Positions 1-5,009 of a DNA stretch of 5,009 bases are shown here, piece after piece. The stretch comes from Gammaproteobacteria bacterium (GTDB lineage Bacteria > Pseudomonadota > Gammaproteobacteria > Magnimaribacterales > TMED112), in the NCBI GenBank assembly GCA_002727535.1, contig PBXH01000007.1, forward strand, positions 8,707-13,715. Direction: 5' to 3'. Position numbers and translations under genes: made by a program. Below the pieces are notes generated by a model, which made no database searches, was not told the DNA's origin, and worked only from the letters and a program-made list of their open reading frames with translations. Within the stretch, counting starts at the first letter, position 1. Each line of letters starts with the position of its first letter.

Positions 1-744
1 GTCGACAAAGAGAAAATAGCCGGTGAGGTCGGTTTGCTCAGAAACAAAATGGATTTTTTGATAAAAAACTTCTCTCCCTTAACAAAGGACAGCGAAAAAA
101 AGAAGGTTGTTTTAACCGGAAGGCCTAATGTGGGTAAGTCTTCTTTATTTAATGCTCTGCTTGGTGAAAAGACTGCAATTGTCTCAGAACACCCAGGAAC
201 CACACGAGACATTGTGAGAAGGTCTCTTTTTTTGTCGGGTACAGAAGTTCATTTTTTAGATACTGCTGGTATTAGAGATGTTGAGGGCTCCGAAATAGAA
301 GCGGAAGGGATAGAAATGGCTAAAGCCGCTGTTTCAGAATCTGATCTCTGTGTTGAGGTTTTCGATGACCCCAAAAATGTAGTGGGTGGCGATGCTTCTT
401 CTTTAATTGTTTTAAATAAATCTGATCTGTTTGATAAAATAGATGATATTAGTGGTTGTTTTGTTGTTTCAGCAAAAACAGGAGCGGGGCTAATAGATCT
501 CCAAGAAGAGATATTAAAGAGAGTAAACACCCCTATCAAAGAAAACCTGGTGTCTGAGCGAGTCTACCTTTCTCTTGAGTCTGCGTGCCGACTACTGGAC
601 ACAGAAATTGCCGGCGACGACTTTTATGAAAGGACAGCACAAAATCTTAGAGATTGTCTTAAAGAGCTTGAAAGTATTTATGGTGTTTTCGACAACGATG
701 TTGTTTTGGATCAAATTTTTAGTAACTTCTGTATAGGCAAGTAG
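1..744 (+). CDS. mnmE: tRNA uridine-5-carboxymethylaminomethyl modification GTPase MnmE (TrmE), C-terminal part
   Basis: Five-prime partial: the frame is open to base 1 with no stop, so the TTG at 34 and ATG at 49 are internal codons. The 247 visible residues match roughly the last half of a family protein of about 450 residues. The whole inserted G domain is present: G1 GRPNVGKS at visible residues 40-47 (the Asn of NVGKS is the potassium-binding type), G2 TTRD 67-70, G3 DTAG 87-90, G4 NKSD 139-142 and G5 SAK 157-159. The C-terminal helical domain follows and ends in the signature CIGK (244-247), so the stop TAG at 742-744 is the true end. Known role: potassium-activated GTPase that, with MnmG, makes cmnm5U/nm5U at wobble position 34 of tRNAs. 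The stretch between G3 and G4 looks shorter than in E. coli MnmE. Its coding strand is G/T-rich, unlike every gene downstream. Missing: the N-terminal formyl-THF-binding domain and the first part of the helical domain. Confidence 0.96.
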   Translation, partial: VDKEKIAGEVGLLRNKMDFLIKNFSPLTKDSEKKKVVLTGRPNVGKSSLFNALLGEKTAIVSEHPGTTRDIVRRSLFLSGTEVHFLDTAGIRDVEGSEIEAEGIEMAKAAVSESDLCVEVFDDPKNVVGGDASSLIVLNKSDLFDKIDDISGCFVVSAKTGAGLIDLQEEILKRVNTPIKENLVSERVYLSLESACRLLDTEIAGDDFYERTAQNLRDCLKELESIYGVFDNDVVLDQIFSNFCIGK

Positions 745-761
745 TTGGGCTGTTGTTGTTT

Positions 762-783
762 TGTGGATATCTTTTTATCTACA
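762..783. repeat. Inverted pair of DnaA-box-like 9-mers forming a hairpin
   Basis: TGTGGATAT (762-770) reads ATATCCACA on the minus strand, and TTATCTACA lies at 775-783; each is one mismatch from TTATCCACA. The two face each other, and bases 762-769 pair with 776-783 as an 8-bp stem (one G-U if transcribed) with a 6-base loop. The structure starts 18 bases after the mnmE stop, so it could instead be a weak terminator, but no T-run follows the second arm and the stem is AT-rich. I favour protein-binding sites over a terminator, with modest confidence. Confidence 0.4.
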
Positions 784-842
784 TTCTATAAACAGGGGTG
801 CCTAAGAATAAAAAGAGTTTACTAACATAAGAGGAGTCTACT

Positions 843-878
843 TGTCTAAGAACGAAACTCGCTTAAAATCTATATAAT
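843..878 (+). CDS. Possible 11-codon leader ORF (speculative)
   Basis: A clear Shine-Dalgarno-like GAGGAG (831-836) is followed six bases later by TTG (843-845), opening an 11-codon frame (start, then SKNETRLKSI) that ends at TAA 876-878. This is the best ribosome-binding sequence in the gap, yet it does not serve mnmG, whose start is about 90 bases further on. The ORF overlaps the candidate -10 hexamer, so it could only be translated from a promoter further upstream, for example readthrough from mnmE. It may be a leader peptide, the stub of a lost gene, or chance. I recognise no family. Confidence 0.15.
873..878 (+). promoter_or_regulatory. Candidate -10 element for the mnmG-rsmG-parA-parB transcript
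   Basis: TATAAT is a perfect sigma-70-type -10 hexamer, about 50 bases before the mnmG ATG, in the only intergenic gap able to hold a promoter for the block. No convincing -35 hexamer sits 16 to 18 bases upstream; TTGTCT at 842-847 resembles one, but its 25-base spacing is too long. The expected transcript would start near 885 with a leader of about 45 bases. Confidence 0.35.
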
Positions 879-884
879 TTTAGG

Positions 885-893
885 TTATCAACA
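885..893 (+). promoter_or_regulatory. DnaA-box-like 9-mer
   Basis: TTATCAACA differs from the TTATCCACA consensus at one position. It lies 37 bases before the mnmG start and just downstream of the TATAAT hexamer. If that hexamer is a working promoter, DnaA bound here would sit over the transcription start. A single 9-mer with one mismatch is common by chance in AT-rich DNA; its weight comes from the two further sites in the same gap. Confidence 0.3.
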
Positions 894-907
894 GAAAACT
901 AAAGACT

Positions 908-922
908 TAATAATAATAATAA
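908..922 (+). repeat. TAA trinucleotide tract before mnmG
   Basis: Five tandem TAA units directly precede the mnmG start region and replace any Shine-Dalgarno sequence there. The tract may simply be an unstructured A/T-rich initiation region, an easily melted element, or a slippage-prone microsatellite. Triplet repeats next to DnaA boxes recall the DnaA-trio element of bacterial origins, but as I understand that motif the orientation would require a DnaA box on the right side of the tract, and I see none there. Confidence 0.5.
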
Positions 923-929
923 ACATAAT

Positions 930-2744
930 ATGAAATATATATTTGATTTAATTGTAATAGGAGGGGGTCACGCAGGCGTGGAAGCGGCTCTAGTCGCAAA
1001 ACGGATGGGTCTTGAAGTAGCCCTTATAACACTAGACAAAACGAAGATAGGGAGAATGTCGTGTAACCCAGCAATTGGAGGGATCGGCAAATCTCACCTC
1101 ACCAAAGAAATAGATGCGCTTGGGGGGTATATGGCAGAAGCAACAGACATATCTGGCATTCAATTTAAAACACTCAATAAAAAGAAGGGGCCAGCAGTTC
1201 AGGCAACCAGAGCACAAACAGACAAAAACCTATACGAGAAAGCAATACAAGAAAAATTAAAAAAAGAAAAAATCCACATATATGACGACGAAATTAAAGA
1301 CTTTCACACAGAGAAAAATATTGTAGAAAAAGCGGTCTCGGAAAAAAACGAATATAAGGCAAAAGCATTTGTCCTAACAACAGGAACATTTTTGAACGGA
1401 TCTATTTTGATAGGACACACAAAACAAGAAGGAGGCAGAATTGATGAAAAAAAATCCACAGGCCTCGAAAAGTTTTTCAAAAAAAACAAACTCCAACTAG
1501 GAAGACTCAAAACAGGAACACCTCCCAGACTGTCTTCTAAAACAATAAACTATAGCTTGCTTGAAACACAGCCAGGAGAAGAGAAAGAAATTTACATGTC
1601 GTTTTTGGGGGCAAAAAACAAACACCCCAAACAAACAAACTGCCACATTACACAAACAAACGAACATACACACAAAATTATTCAGGAAAACATTAAGAAA
1701 TCTGCAATGTATTCGGGCCTGATAAGCGGAGTGGGGCCAAGATATTGCCCTTCTATAGAGGACAAAATAGTAAGATTTGCAGAAAAAAAACACCACCAAA
1801 TATTTGTTGAGCCAGAAGGACTAGACTCTGACTGGGTGTATCCAAACGGAATATCAACAAGCCTGCCAAAAGAGGTTCAGGAAGAATATATACACTCTAT
1901 AAAAGGTTTTGAAGATGCAAAAATTTTGCAGTTTGGCTATGCGGTTGAGTACGACTACATTGATCCAAGAAACCTTCAAAAAACCCTCGCCACCAAAAAA
2001 AACCCAAACCTTTTTCTGGCCGGACAAATAAACGGAACAACAGGCTATGAAGAGGCCTGAGCACAAGGAATTGTTGCAGGAATAAACGCCTGCCTATATG
2101 TAAGAAAAGAAGACGCATGGACACCACAAAGACAAAACAGCTATATGGGCGTACTAGTCGACGACCTAACTAGGCTAGGGGTGAGCGAGCCCTATCGCAT
2201 GTTCACATCAAGAGCAGAACACAGGCTTTTGTTGAGACAGGACAACGCCGACGAAAGAATGTTTGAAATAGCCAAAAAACTAAAAACCATAAACAAAGAA
2301 AGGGAAGATGTGTTCCTTGCAAAAACAAACAAGAAAAACGAGATCAACAAAAAACTAAAGAAAACCAAAATAACAATTTCAGGAACAAAGAAAACAGCCG
2401 AAGAGCTTTGTAAGAGAAACGACTTTACTGAAGAAGACATAAGAGAACTCACCAAACTAAAAGACCCTGTTTTTACCGAAGTTTATTTTGATATCAGATA
2501 TTCAGGCTACATAGACAAACAACAAAGAGAACTAAACAAAATGAAAAACCTCGAAGAATACGGCTTGGGACTAATATTTGATTACAAAGAAGTGGTTGGG
2601 CTTTCAGGGGAGCTGCAAGAAAGACTAAATAAAGAAAAACCACAAAACCTTCTAGAGGCATCGCTTGTTGAAGGCATAACCCCAGCAGCCCTAAACGTGC
2701 TTTCAATTCACCTAAAGAAAATCGATGCAATTAGAGCTGTCTAA
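930..2744 (+). CDS. mnmG: tRNA uridine-5-carboxymethylaminomethyl modification enzyme MnmG (GidA), with one in-frame TGA
   Basis: Reading through TGA 2058-2060 (codon 377) gives 604 residues, close to the usual 620-630. FAD-binding GGGHAG is near the N-terminus. Family hallmarks follow in order: CNPAIGGIGKSHL (with a conserved Cys), GPAVQATRAQ, LTTGTFLNG, LGRLKTGTPPR, CHITQTNEHTH, MYSGLISGVGPRYCPSIEDK (second conserved Cys), FVEPEGLDSDWVYPNGIS, GQINGTTGYEEA-TGA-AQGIVAGINA, GVLVDDLTRLGVSEPYRMF, TSRAEHRLLLRQDNAD, and a C-terminal helical domain with GYIDKQQ, VVGLSGE and ITPAALN. Known role: FAD- and NADH-dependent partner of MnmE in the wobble-U34 tRNA complex. Start ATG 930 fits the family N-terminus; a stop at 900-902 limits any extension. 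It has no Shine-Dalgarno sequence. If TGA stops translation, the product is 376 residues and lacks the C-terminal domain needed for MnmE contact. Recoding, sequencing error or a recent nonsense mutation are the options; there is no other decay. The coding strand is strongly A/C-rich. Confidence 0.93.
2058..2060 (+). other. In-frame TGA in mnmG, candidate UGA-glycine sense codon
   Basis: The codon sits between GYEEA and AQGIVAGINA. In E. coli and B. subtilis MnmG the same column holds alanine (EEA-A-AQG, EEA-A-GQG), so a small residue is expected. Glycine is one base from TGA (GGA) and fits; tryptophan, the other common UGA meaning, would be bulky in this tight FAD-site segment. Tryptophan elsewhere is TGG: DSDWVYP and EDAWTP in MnmG, and IVWAIL in RsmG. 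All five visible gene ends are TAA or TAG. Selenocysteine is not expected at this site in this family. Confidence 0.55.
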
Positions 2745-3324
2745 AGAAAACGAAAACCAGCTAAGATCCTTCTCAGAAGCAGTTATTGAGCGCAACAAAC
2801 ACCACAACCTTACAGGATATAAAGACACCCTCACCTTTTTTGATGAACAAATAATGGACTGTGTTGTTGCTCTTGTGGCTTGCAAAAACGCGCTTGAAAA
2901 GCATGTTGTCGACTGCGGTTCTGGGGCAGGATTACCTTCAATAGTCTGGGCAATTTTAGAACCAGAGATAACGTTTTATAGCATCGACAAAAACTCTAAG
3001 AAAATACAATTTCAAAAACAAATAACAGAACAGCTCGGGCTTACAAACATAAAAATGTACCACACAAAAATAGAAAATTTTGTATTAGACGAGCCCCACA
3101 CAGTGGCCATGAAAGCATTTGGCCAAATAAAAAAACTGGCAAGTCTAAAGCAAAGAGAAAACCAAAAAAACCTAATTCTTTTAAAAAAAGACAACAAAAA
3201 AACCGAAGAAGAATTATTAGAAGCCCCCACTTTGTTATATGATTACAAAAAACATCAATATGTTTTAAACAAAGAAAAGATGGTCGCTTTAGAGCTCTAT
3301 GACAATAAAAATAGCAGTAACTAA
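2725..3324 (+). CDS. rsmG: 16S rRNA (guanine-N7)-methyltransferase RsmG (GidB)
   Basis: The 199 residues compare with about 207 in E. coli. Known role: SAM-dependent N7 methylation of G527 (E. coli numbering) in the 530 loop of 16S rRNA; loss gives low-level streptomycin resistance in several bacteria. Visible: NLTG at 28-31 (family NLT motif), the Rossmann SAM loop [10 protein letters not shown] at 62-71, the acidic end of strand 2 in SIDKN 86-90, then KAFGQ at 130-134 where family members carry RAF, and ILLKK 151-155 matching the LKG strand. The Lys in place of that Arg is a mild oddity. The N-terminus is about 10 residues shorter than in E. coli; ATG 2725 is effectively forced because TAA at 2713-2715 closes the frame just upstream. 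The start lies inside mnmG (20-base overlap), with only a weak purine stretch as ribosome-binding site, so translational coupling to mnmG is likely. If UGA truncated MnmG at codon 377, that coupling would be lost. Confidence 0.93.
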   Translation: MQLELSKENENQLRSFSEAVIERNKHHNLTGYKDTLTFFDEQIMDCVVALVACKNALEKHVVDCGSGAGLPSIVWAILEPEITFYSIDKNSKKIQFQKQITEQLGLTNIKMYHTKIENFVLDEPHTVAMKAFGQIKKLASLKQRENQKNLILLKKDNKKTEEELLEAPTLLYDYKKHQYVLNKEKMVALELYDNKNSSN

Positions 3325-4063
3325 CCAAAAGGGCGGAGTAGGAAAAACCACAACAGCCGTAAACCTTGCGGCAACACTTGCCAAAACAAAAAGAAAGGTC
3401 TTGTTGATTGATATAGATCCTCAAGCCAACGCAACATCAGCCGCAGGAATACAAAAAAACACCAAAGACTCGCTTTATGAATACTTTGAACACAAAGACG
3501 AGCTTGAAAATTATATTCAGGATGCGGTTGGGGGGTACAAAATCATCCCAGCGAACACAAACCTGGTGGCAACAGAAAAAATAATTGAGAAGACAACAGA
3601 AAGAGAAAAGTTTTTTACAAAAAACCTAAAAACCATCTCAAAAGATTTTGATTACATTCTTTTTGATTGTCCGCCCGCACTAAACCTGTTAACAATAAAT
3701 GCTATGGAGTTTTCAAAAAAAGTTCTTGTGCCAGTCCAATGTGAGTATTATGCACTTGAAGGCTTGGTGACCTTAAAAAACACAATCGAACAACTAAACT
3801 CAGCCTTAGATCTAAAAATTAAAATAGTTGCAATTTTAAGAACAATGGCAGACGGAAGGAACAGGCTAACAAGAGAAGTTTCAGAACAACTAGAAAAACA
3901 TTTCAAAAGCACAGTTTTAAACACAATCATTCCAAGAAATGTTAGGCTAGCAGAAGCGCCTAGTTACGGCCAGTCGATAGTGGACTATGATATAAAATCG
4001 ATAGGCGCAGAAGCTTTTTTAAGTTTAGCAGGTGAATTTATAAGGAAATTTGAAAATGGCTAA
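3299..4063 (+). CDS. parA: Chromosome partitioning ATPase ParA (Soj family)
   Basis: The 254 residues are the typical short chromosomal Soj length, without the N-terminal helix-turn-helix of plasmid P1-type ParA. Deviant Walker [10 protein letters not shown] is at 11-19 with the signature Lys 11, Walker A-prime IDIDPQAN at 37-44, Walker B LFDCPP at 121-126, the strand with [13 protein letters not shown] at 144-156, and [15 protein letters not shown] at 211-225. Known role: it dimerises on ATP, binds DNA non-specifically, and is stimulated to hydrolyse ATP by the N-terminus of ParB, segregating origin regions. ATG 3299 gives the canonical family start [13 protein letters not shown], so the 26-base overlap with rsmG is real and not a misplaced start. 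There is no clear Shine-Dalgarno sequence. It overlaps parB by 8 bases. Soj also regulates DnaA in B. subtilis, which is of interest given the candidate DnaA sites upstream, but nothing here shows that link. Confidence 0.96.
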   Translation: MTIKIAVTNQKGGVGKTTTAVNLAATLAKTKRKVLLIDIDPQANATSAAGIQKNTKDSLYEYFEHKDELENYIQDAVGGYKIIPANTNLVATEKIIEKTTEREKFFTKNLKTISKDFDYILFDCPPALNLLTINAMEFSKKVLVPVQCEYYALEGLVTLKNTIEQLNSALDLKIKIVAILRTMADGRNRLTREVSEQLEKHFKSTVLNTIIPRNVRLAEAPSYGQSIVDYDIKSIGAEAFLSLAGEFIRKFENG

Positions 4064-4928
4064 AAAAACATCCCTAAACAAAGGGCTAGAAGCCTTATTG
4101 GGAGATGTTGCCGCCCCAAAAGAAACAAAAACCACCAAAAAAACTTCACAAAAAGCAAAAAAAGAGCCCGAGTCTCTAGAAATAAATATAAACAAAATCA
4201 AAACCAACCAATACCAACCAAGAACAACTTTTGATGAAAAAAAATTACAAGAACTTTCAGAATCGATCAAAAAACATGGTGTGGTCCAACCAATTTTGGT
4301 TAGAGAAGATGAGGATGGGTATGAGCTTGTAGCGGGAGAAAGGCGAATGAGAGCATCAAAACTAGCCGGCCTCAAAAAAATACCTGCGGTAATAACAAAA
4401 GTTACCAATATTCAGTCATTAGAAATCGCAATTTTAGAAAACGTTCAAAGAGAAGACCTAAATCCACTTGAAATCTCAAAAGGATACCAAAGACTTAAAG
4501 AAGAATTTGGTTACACACAAGAACAGGTTGCAAAAAGCGTGGGCAAACCACGAAGCACAATAGCAAACTCCTTGAGACTATTAACCCTATCTCCAAAAAT
4601 TCAGGCAGAGCTAGAAAGCGGAAACCTAACAGAAGGACATGCAAAAGTTTTGTTGGGGGTTGATGCAGCACAAGCTGACACTCTTTTAGACACAATCCTT
4701 AAAGATGCGTTATCGGTTAGAGATCTTGAAAGTCTGCTAACTGAAAAAACAACGACACCAACAACCAAAAAACCGAAATCTACAGACGAAAAAAACCTAG
4801 AGTCAGCTTTAAGCTCAAAGCTTGGCTCAAAAGTTGTCATTCAAGACACCAACGGCAAAGGAAAAATGGTAATAAAATATTACTCATACGACGAATTAGA
4901 TGGAATTATTGAGAAAATTTCTGTTTAA
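4056..4928 (+). CDS. parB: Chromosome partitioning protein ParB (Spo0J family)
   Basis: I choose ATG 4056 (290 residues) over the in-frame TTG at 4050, because AAGGAA at 4042-4047 is well spaced from the ATG and the protein then starts [16 protein letters not shown], the usual ParB N-terminus that contacts ParA. After a Lys/Thr-rich linker (about 22-40) comes the N-terminal CTPase domain, with NQYQPR 51-56, GVVQPILVR 75-83 and [15 protein letters not shown] 91-105 (the GERR CTP-binding motif), then [10 protein letters not shown] 118-127. The DNA-binding helix-turn-helix [24 protein letters not shown] is at 143-166 and [10 protein letters not shown] at 191-200. A second linker (about 230-246) leads to the C-terminal dimerisation domain. 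Known role: CTP-dependent sliding clamp loaded at parS. I saw no convincing parS in the window. The first 8 bases overlap the parA end, implying coupled translation. The end overlaps the next frame by 29 bases. Confidence 0.96.
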   Translation: MAKKTSLNKGLEALLGDVAAPKETKTTKKTSQKAKKEPESLEININKIKTNQYQPRTTFDEKKLQELSESIKKHGVVQPILVREDEDGYELVAGERRMRASKLAGLKKIPAVITKVTNIQSLEIAILENVQREDLNPLEISKGYQRLKEEFGYTQEQVAKSVGKPRSTIANSLRLLTLSPKIQAELESGNLTEGHAKVLLGVDAAQADTLLDTILKDALSVRDLESLLTEKTTTPTTKKPKSTDEKNLESALSSKLGSKVVIQDTNGKGKMVIKYYSYDELDGIIEKISV

Positions 4929-5009
4929 GCCTATAAACGAAGACCAAATTAAATTAAAATTACGACACCCATGGCAGCTGACAGTTCAGGACGTACATTT
5001 TCAGAATAT
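4900..5009 (+). CDS. Unrecognised gene, 5-prime part only
   Basis: An ATG at 4900, directly after an in-frame TAG at 4897-4899, opens a frame that stays open to the window end (36 codons plus two bases). The visible peptide begins [15 protein letters not shown] and continues as a charged, mostly soluble-looking segment with one Trp (TGG); it has no signal peptide or membrane segment and I recognise no family. It would overlap parB by 29 bases, in line with the 20- and 26-base overlaps upstream, which supports it as the next operon gene. No Shine-Dalgarno sequence is evident. A later start such as TTG 4909 is possible. A chance open frame of this length in AT-rich DNA cannot be excluded. Confidence 0.45.
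   Translation, partial: MELLRKFLFKPINEDQIKLKLRHPWQLTVQDVHFQN

Larger units (their letters stand above)
745..929. other. Intergenic gap with DnaA-box-like sites and AT-rich tract; possible replication-origin element
   Basis: This 185-base gap is the only sizeable one in a window where the other adjacent genes overlap. It contains three 9-mers each one mismatch from the DnaA box TTATCCACA (762-770 on the minus strand; 775-783 and 885-893 on the plus strand), a perfect TATAAT at 873-878, and a TAA-repeat tract at 908-922. Strand composition flips from G/T-rich on the left to A/C-rich on the right across it. The mnmG (gidA) flank is a known origin location in E. coli. Against an origin: the boxes are few and imperfect, the gap is short, and the polarity of the flip is the reverse of the usual one. 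All three frames contain TAA or TAG, so no gene is hidden here even if TGA is a sense codon. Confidence 0.35.

Noticed and set aside
1..6. The window begins exactly with GTCGAC, a SalI site, with further copies at 2157-2162 and 2908-2913
   Set aside because: It could mark a cloned-fragment end, but it may be chance and the internal sites are uncut in continuous genes; no biological signal is implied.
465..480. parS-like 16-mer inside mnmE (TGTTTCAGCAAAAACA)
   Set aside because: It matches the ends of the parS consensus TGTTTCACGTGAAACA at 12 of 16 positions, but all four central bases CGTG differ and the palindrome is lost. ParB recognition is unlikely; it also encodes a conserved part of the G domain (VSAKT).
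745..825. Extension of the mnmE frame past TAG for 26 further codons
   Set aside because: MnmE proteins end at the CIGK motif, which is directly before the TAG, so this stop is genuine and the frame after it is noncoding.
802..857. Imperfect direct repeat CTAAGAATAAAA (802-813) and CTAAGAACGAAA (846-857)
   Set aside because: Ten of twelve bases match at a 44-base distance in AT-rich DNA; too weak to call an iteron or operator pair without comparison to relatives.
1601..1680. A/C-rich low-complexity tract (AAACAAAC-type repeats)
   Set aside because: It encodes the conserved MnmG segment around CHITQTNEHTH; the repetitiveness comes from A/C-biased codon choice and is not an inserted repeat.
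2058..2060. UGA as tryptophan (Mollicutes-type code) or selenocysteine
   Set aside because: The conserved column takes a small residue, apparent Trp positions all use TGG, and MnmG is not a selenoprotein family. I did not see a downstream hairpin that would suggest a SECIS element.
2145..2744. A separate gene starting at ATG 2145
   Set aside because: The 199-residue frame is the in-frame C-terminal part of MnmG; the conserved codons between the TGA and this ATG, and the lack of a ribosome-binding site, argue against an independent gene.
249..4840. Several minus-strand open frames of 60 to 127 codons opposite the genes
   Set aside because: They lie antisense to well-conserved genes, have low-complexity Phe/Leu/Ser/Cys-rich translations caused by the A-rich coding strand, and match no family I recognise.

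Overview
The window is a compact stretch of a low-GC bacterial chromosome (17 to 32 G+C per 60 bases in the blocks I counted). It carries the conserved co-oriented cluster mnmE - mnmG - rsmG - parA - parB, all on the + strand, plus the start of an unrecognised gene at the right edge. In many bacteria this cluster lies near the replication origin. The sequence alone does not fix the lineage: the proteins are Lys/Asn-rich, the four genes after the gap are packed with overlaps, and no visible stop codon is TGA.

Layout: 1-744 is the C-terminal half of MnmE, cut by the left edge. 745-929 is the only real intergenic gap, with three DnaA-box-like 9-mers, a perfect TATAAT and a TAA-repeat tract. 930-2744 is a full-length MnmG frame interrupted once by TGA at 2058-2060. 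2725-3324 is RsmG, 3299-4063 ParA, 4056-4928 ParB, and 4900-5009 an open reading frame running off the window. From mnmG on, every gene overlaps the next by 8 to 29 bases, suggesting one operon with translational coupling.

How the genes work together: MnmE and MnmG form the enzyme that modifies the wobble uridine of certain tRNAs. RsmG methylates 16S rRNA. ParA and ParB are the chromosome partitioning ATPase and the parS-binding CTPase clamp.

Two things stand out. First, mnmG is intact and conserved on both sides of an in-frame TGA that falls at a small-residue (Ala/Gly) position of a near-invariant motif. This fits UGA read as glycine (the Gracilibacteria/Absconditabacteria code) better than UGA read as tryptophan, but it is the only in-frame TGA in about 1,600 codons, so a sequencing error or a fresh nonsense mutation remains possible. 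Second, coding-strand composition flips sharply across the mnmE/mnmG gap, from G/T-rich to A/C-rich, at the same place as the DnaA-box-like sites. The gap is therefore a candidate replication origin or other strand-switch point, although the direction of the flip is opposite to that usually seen at an origin.
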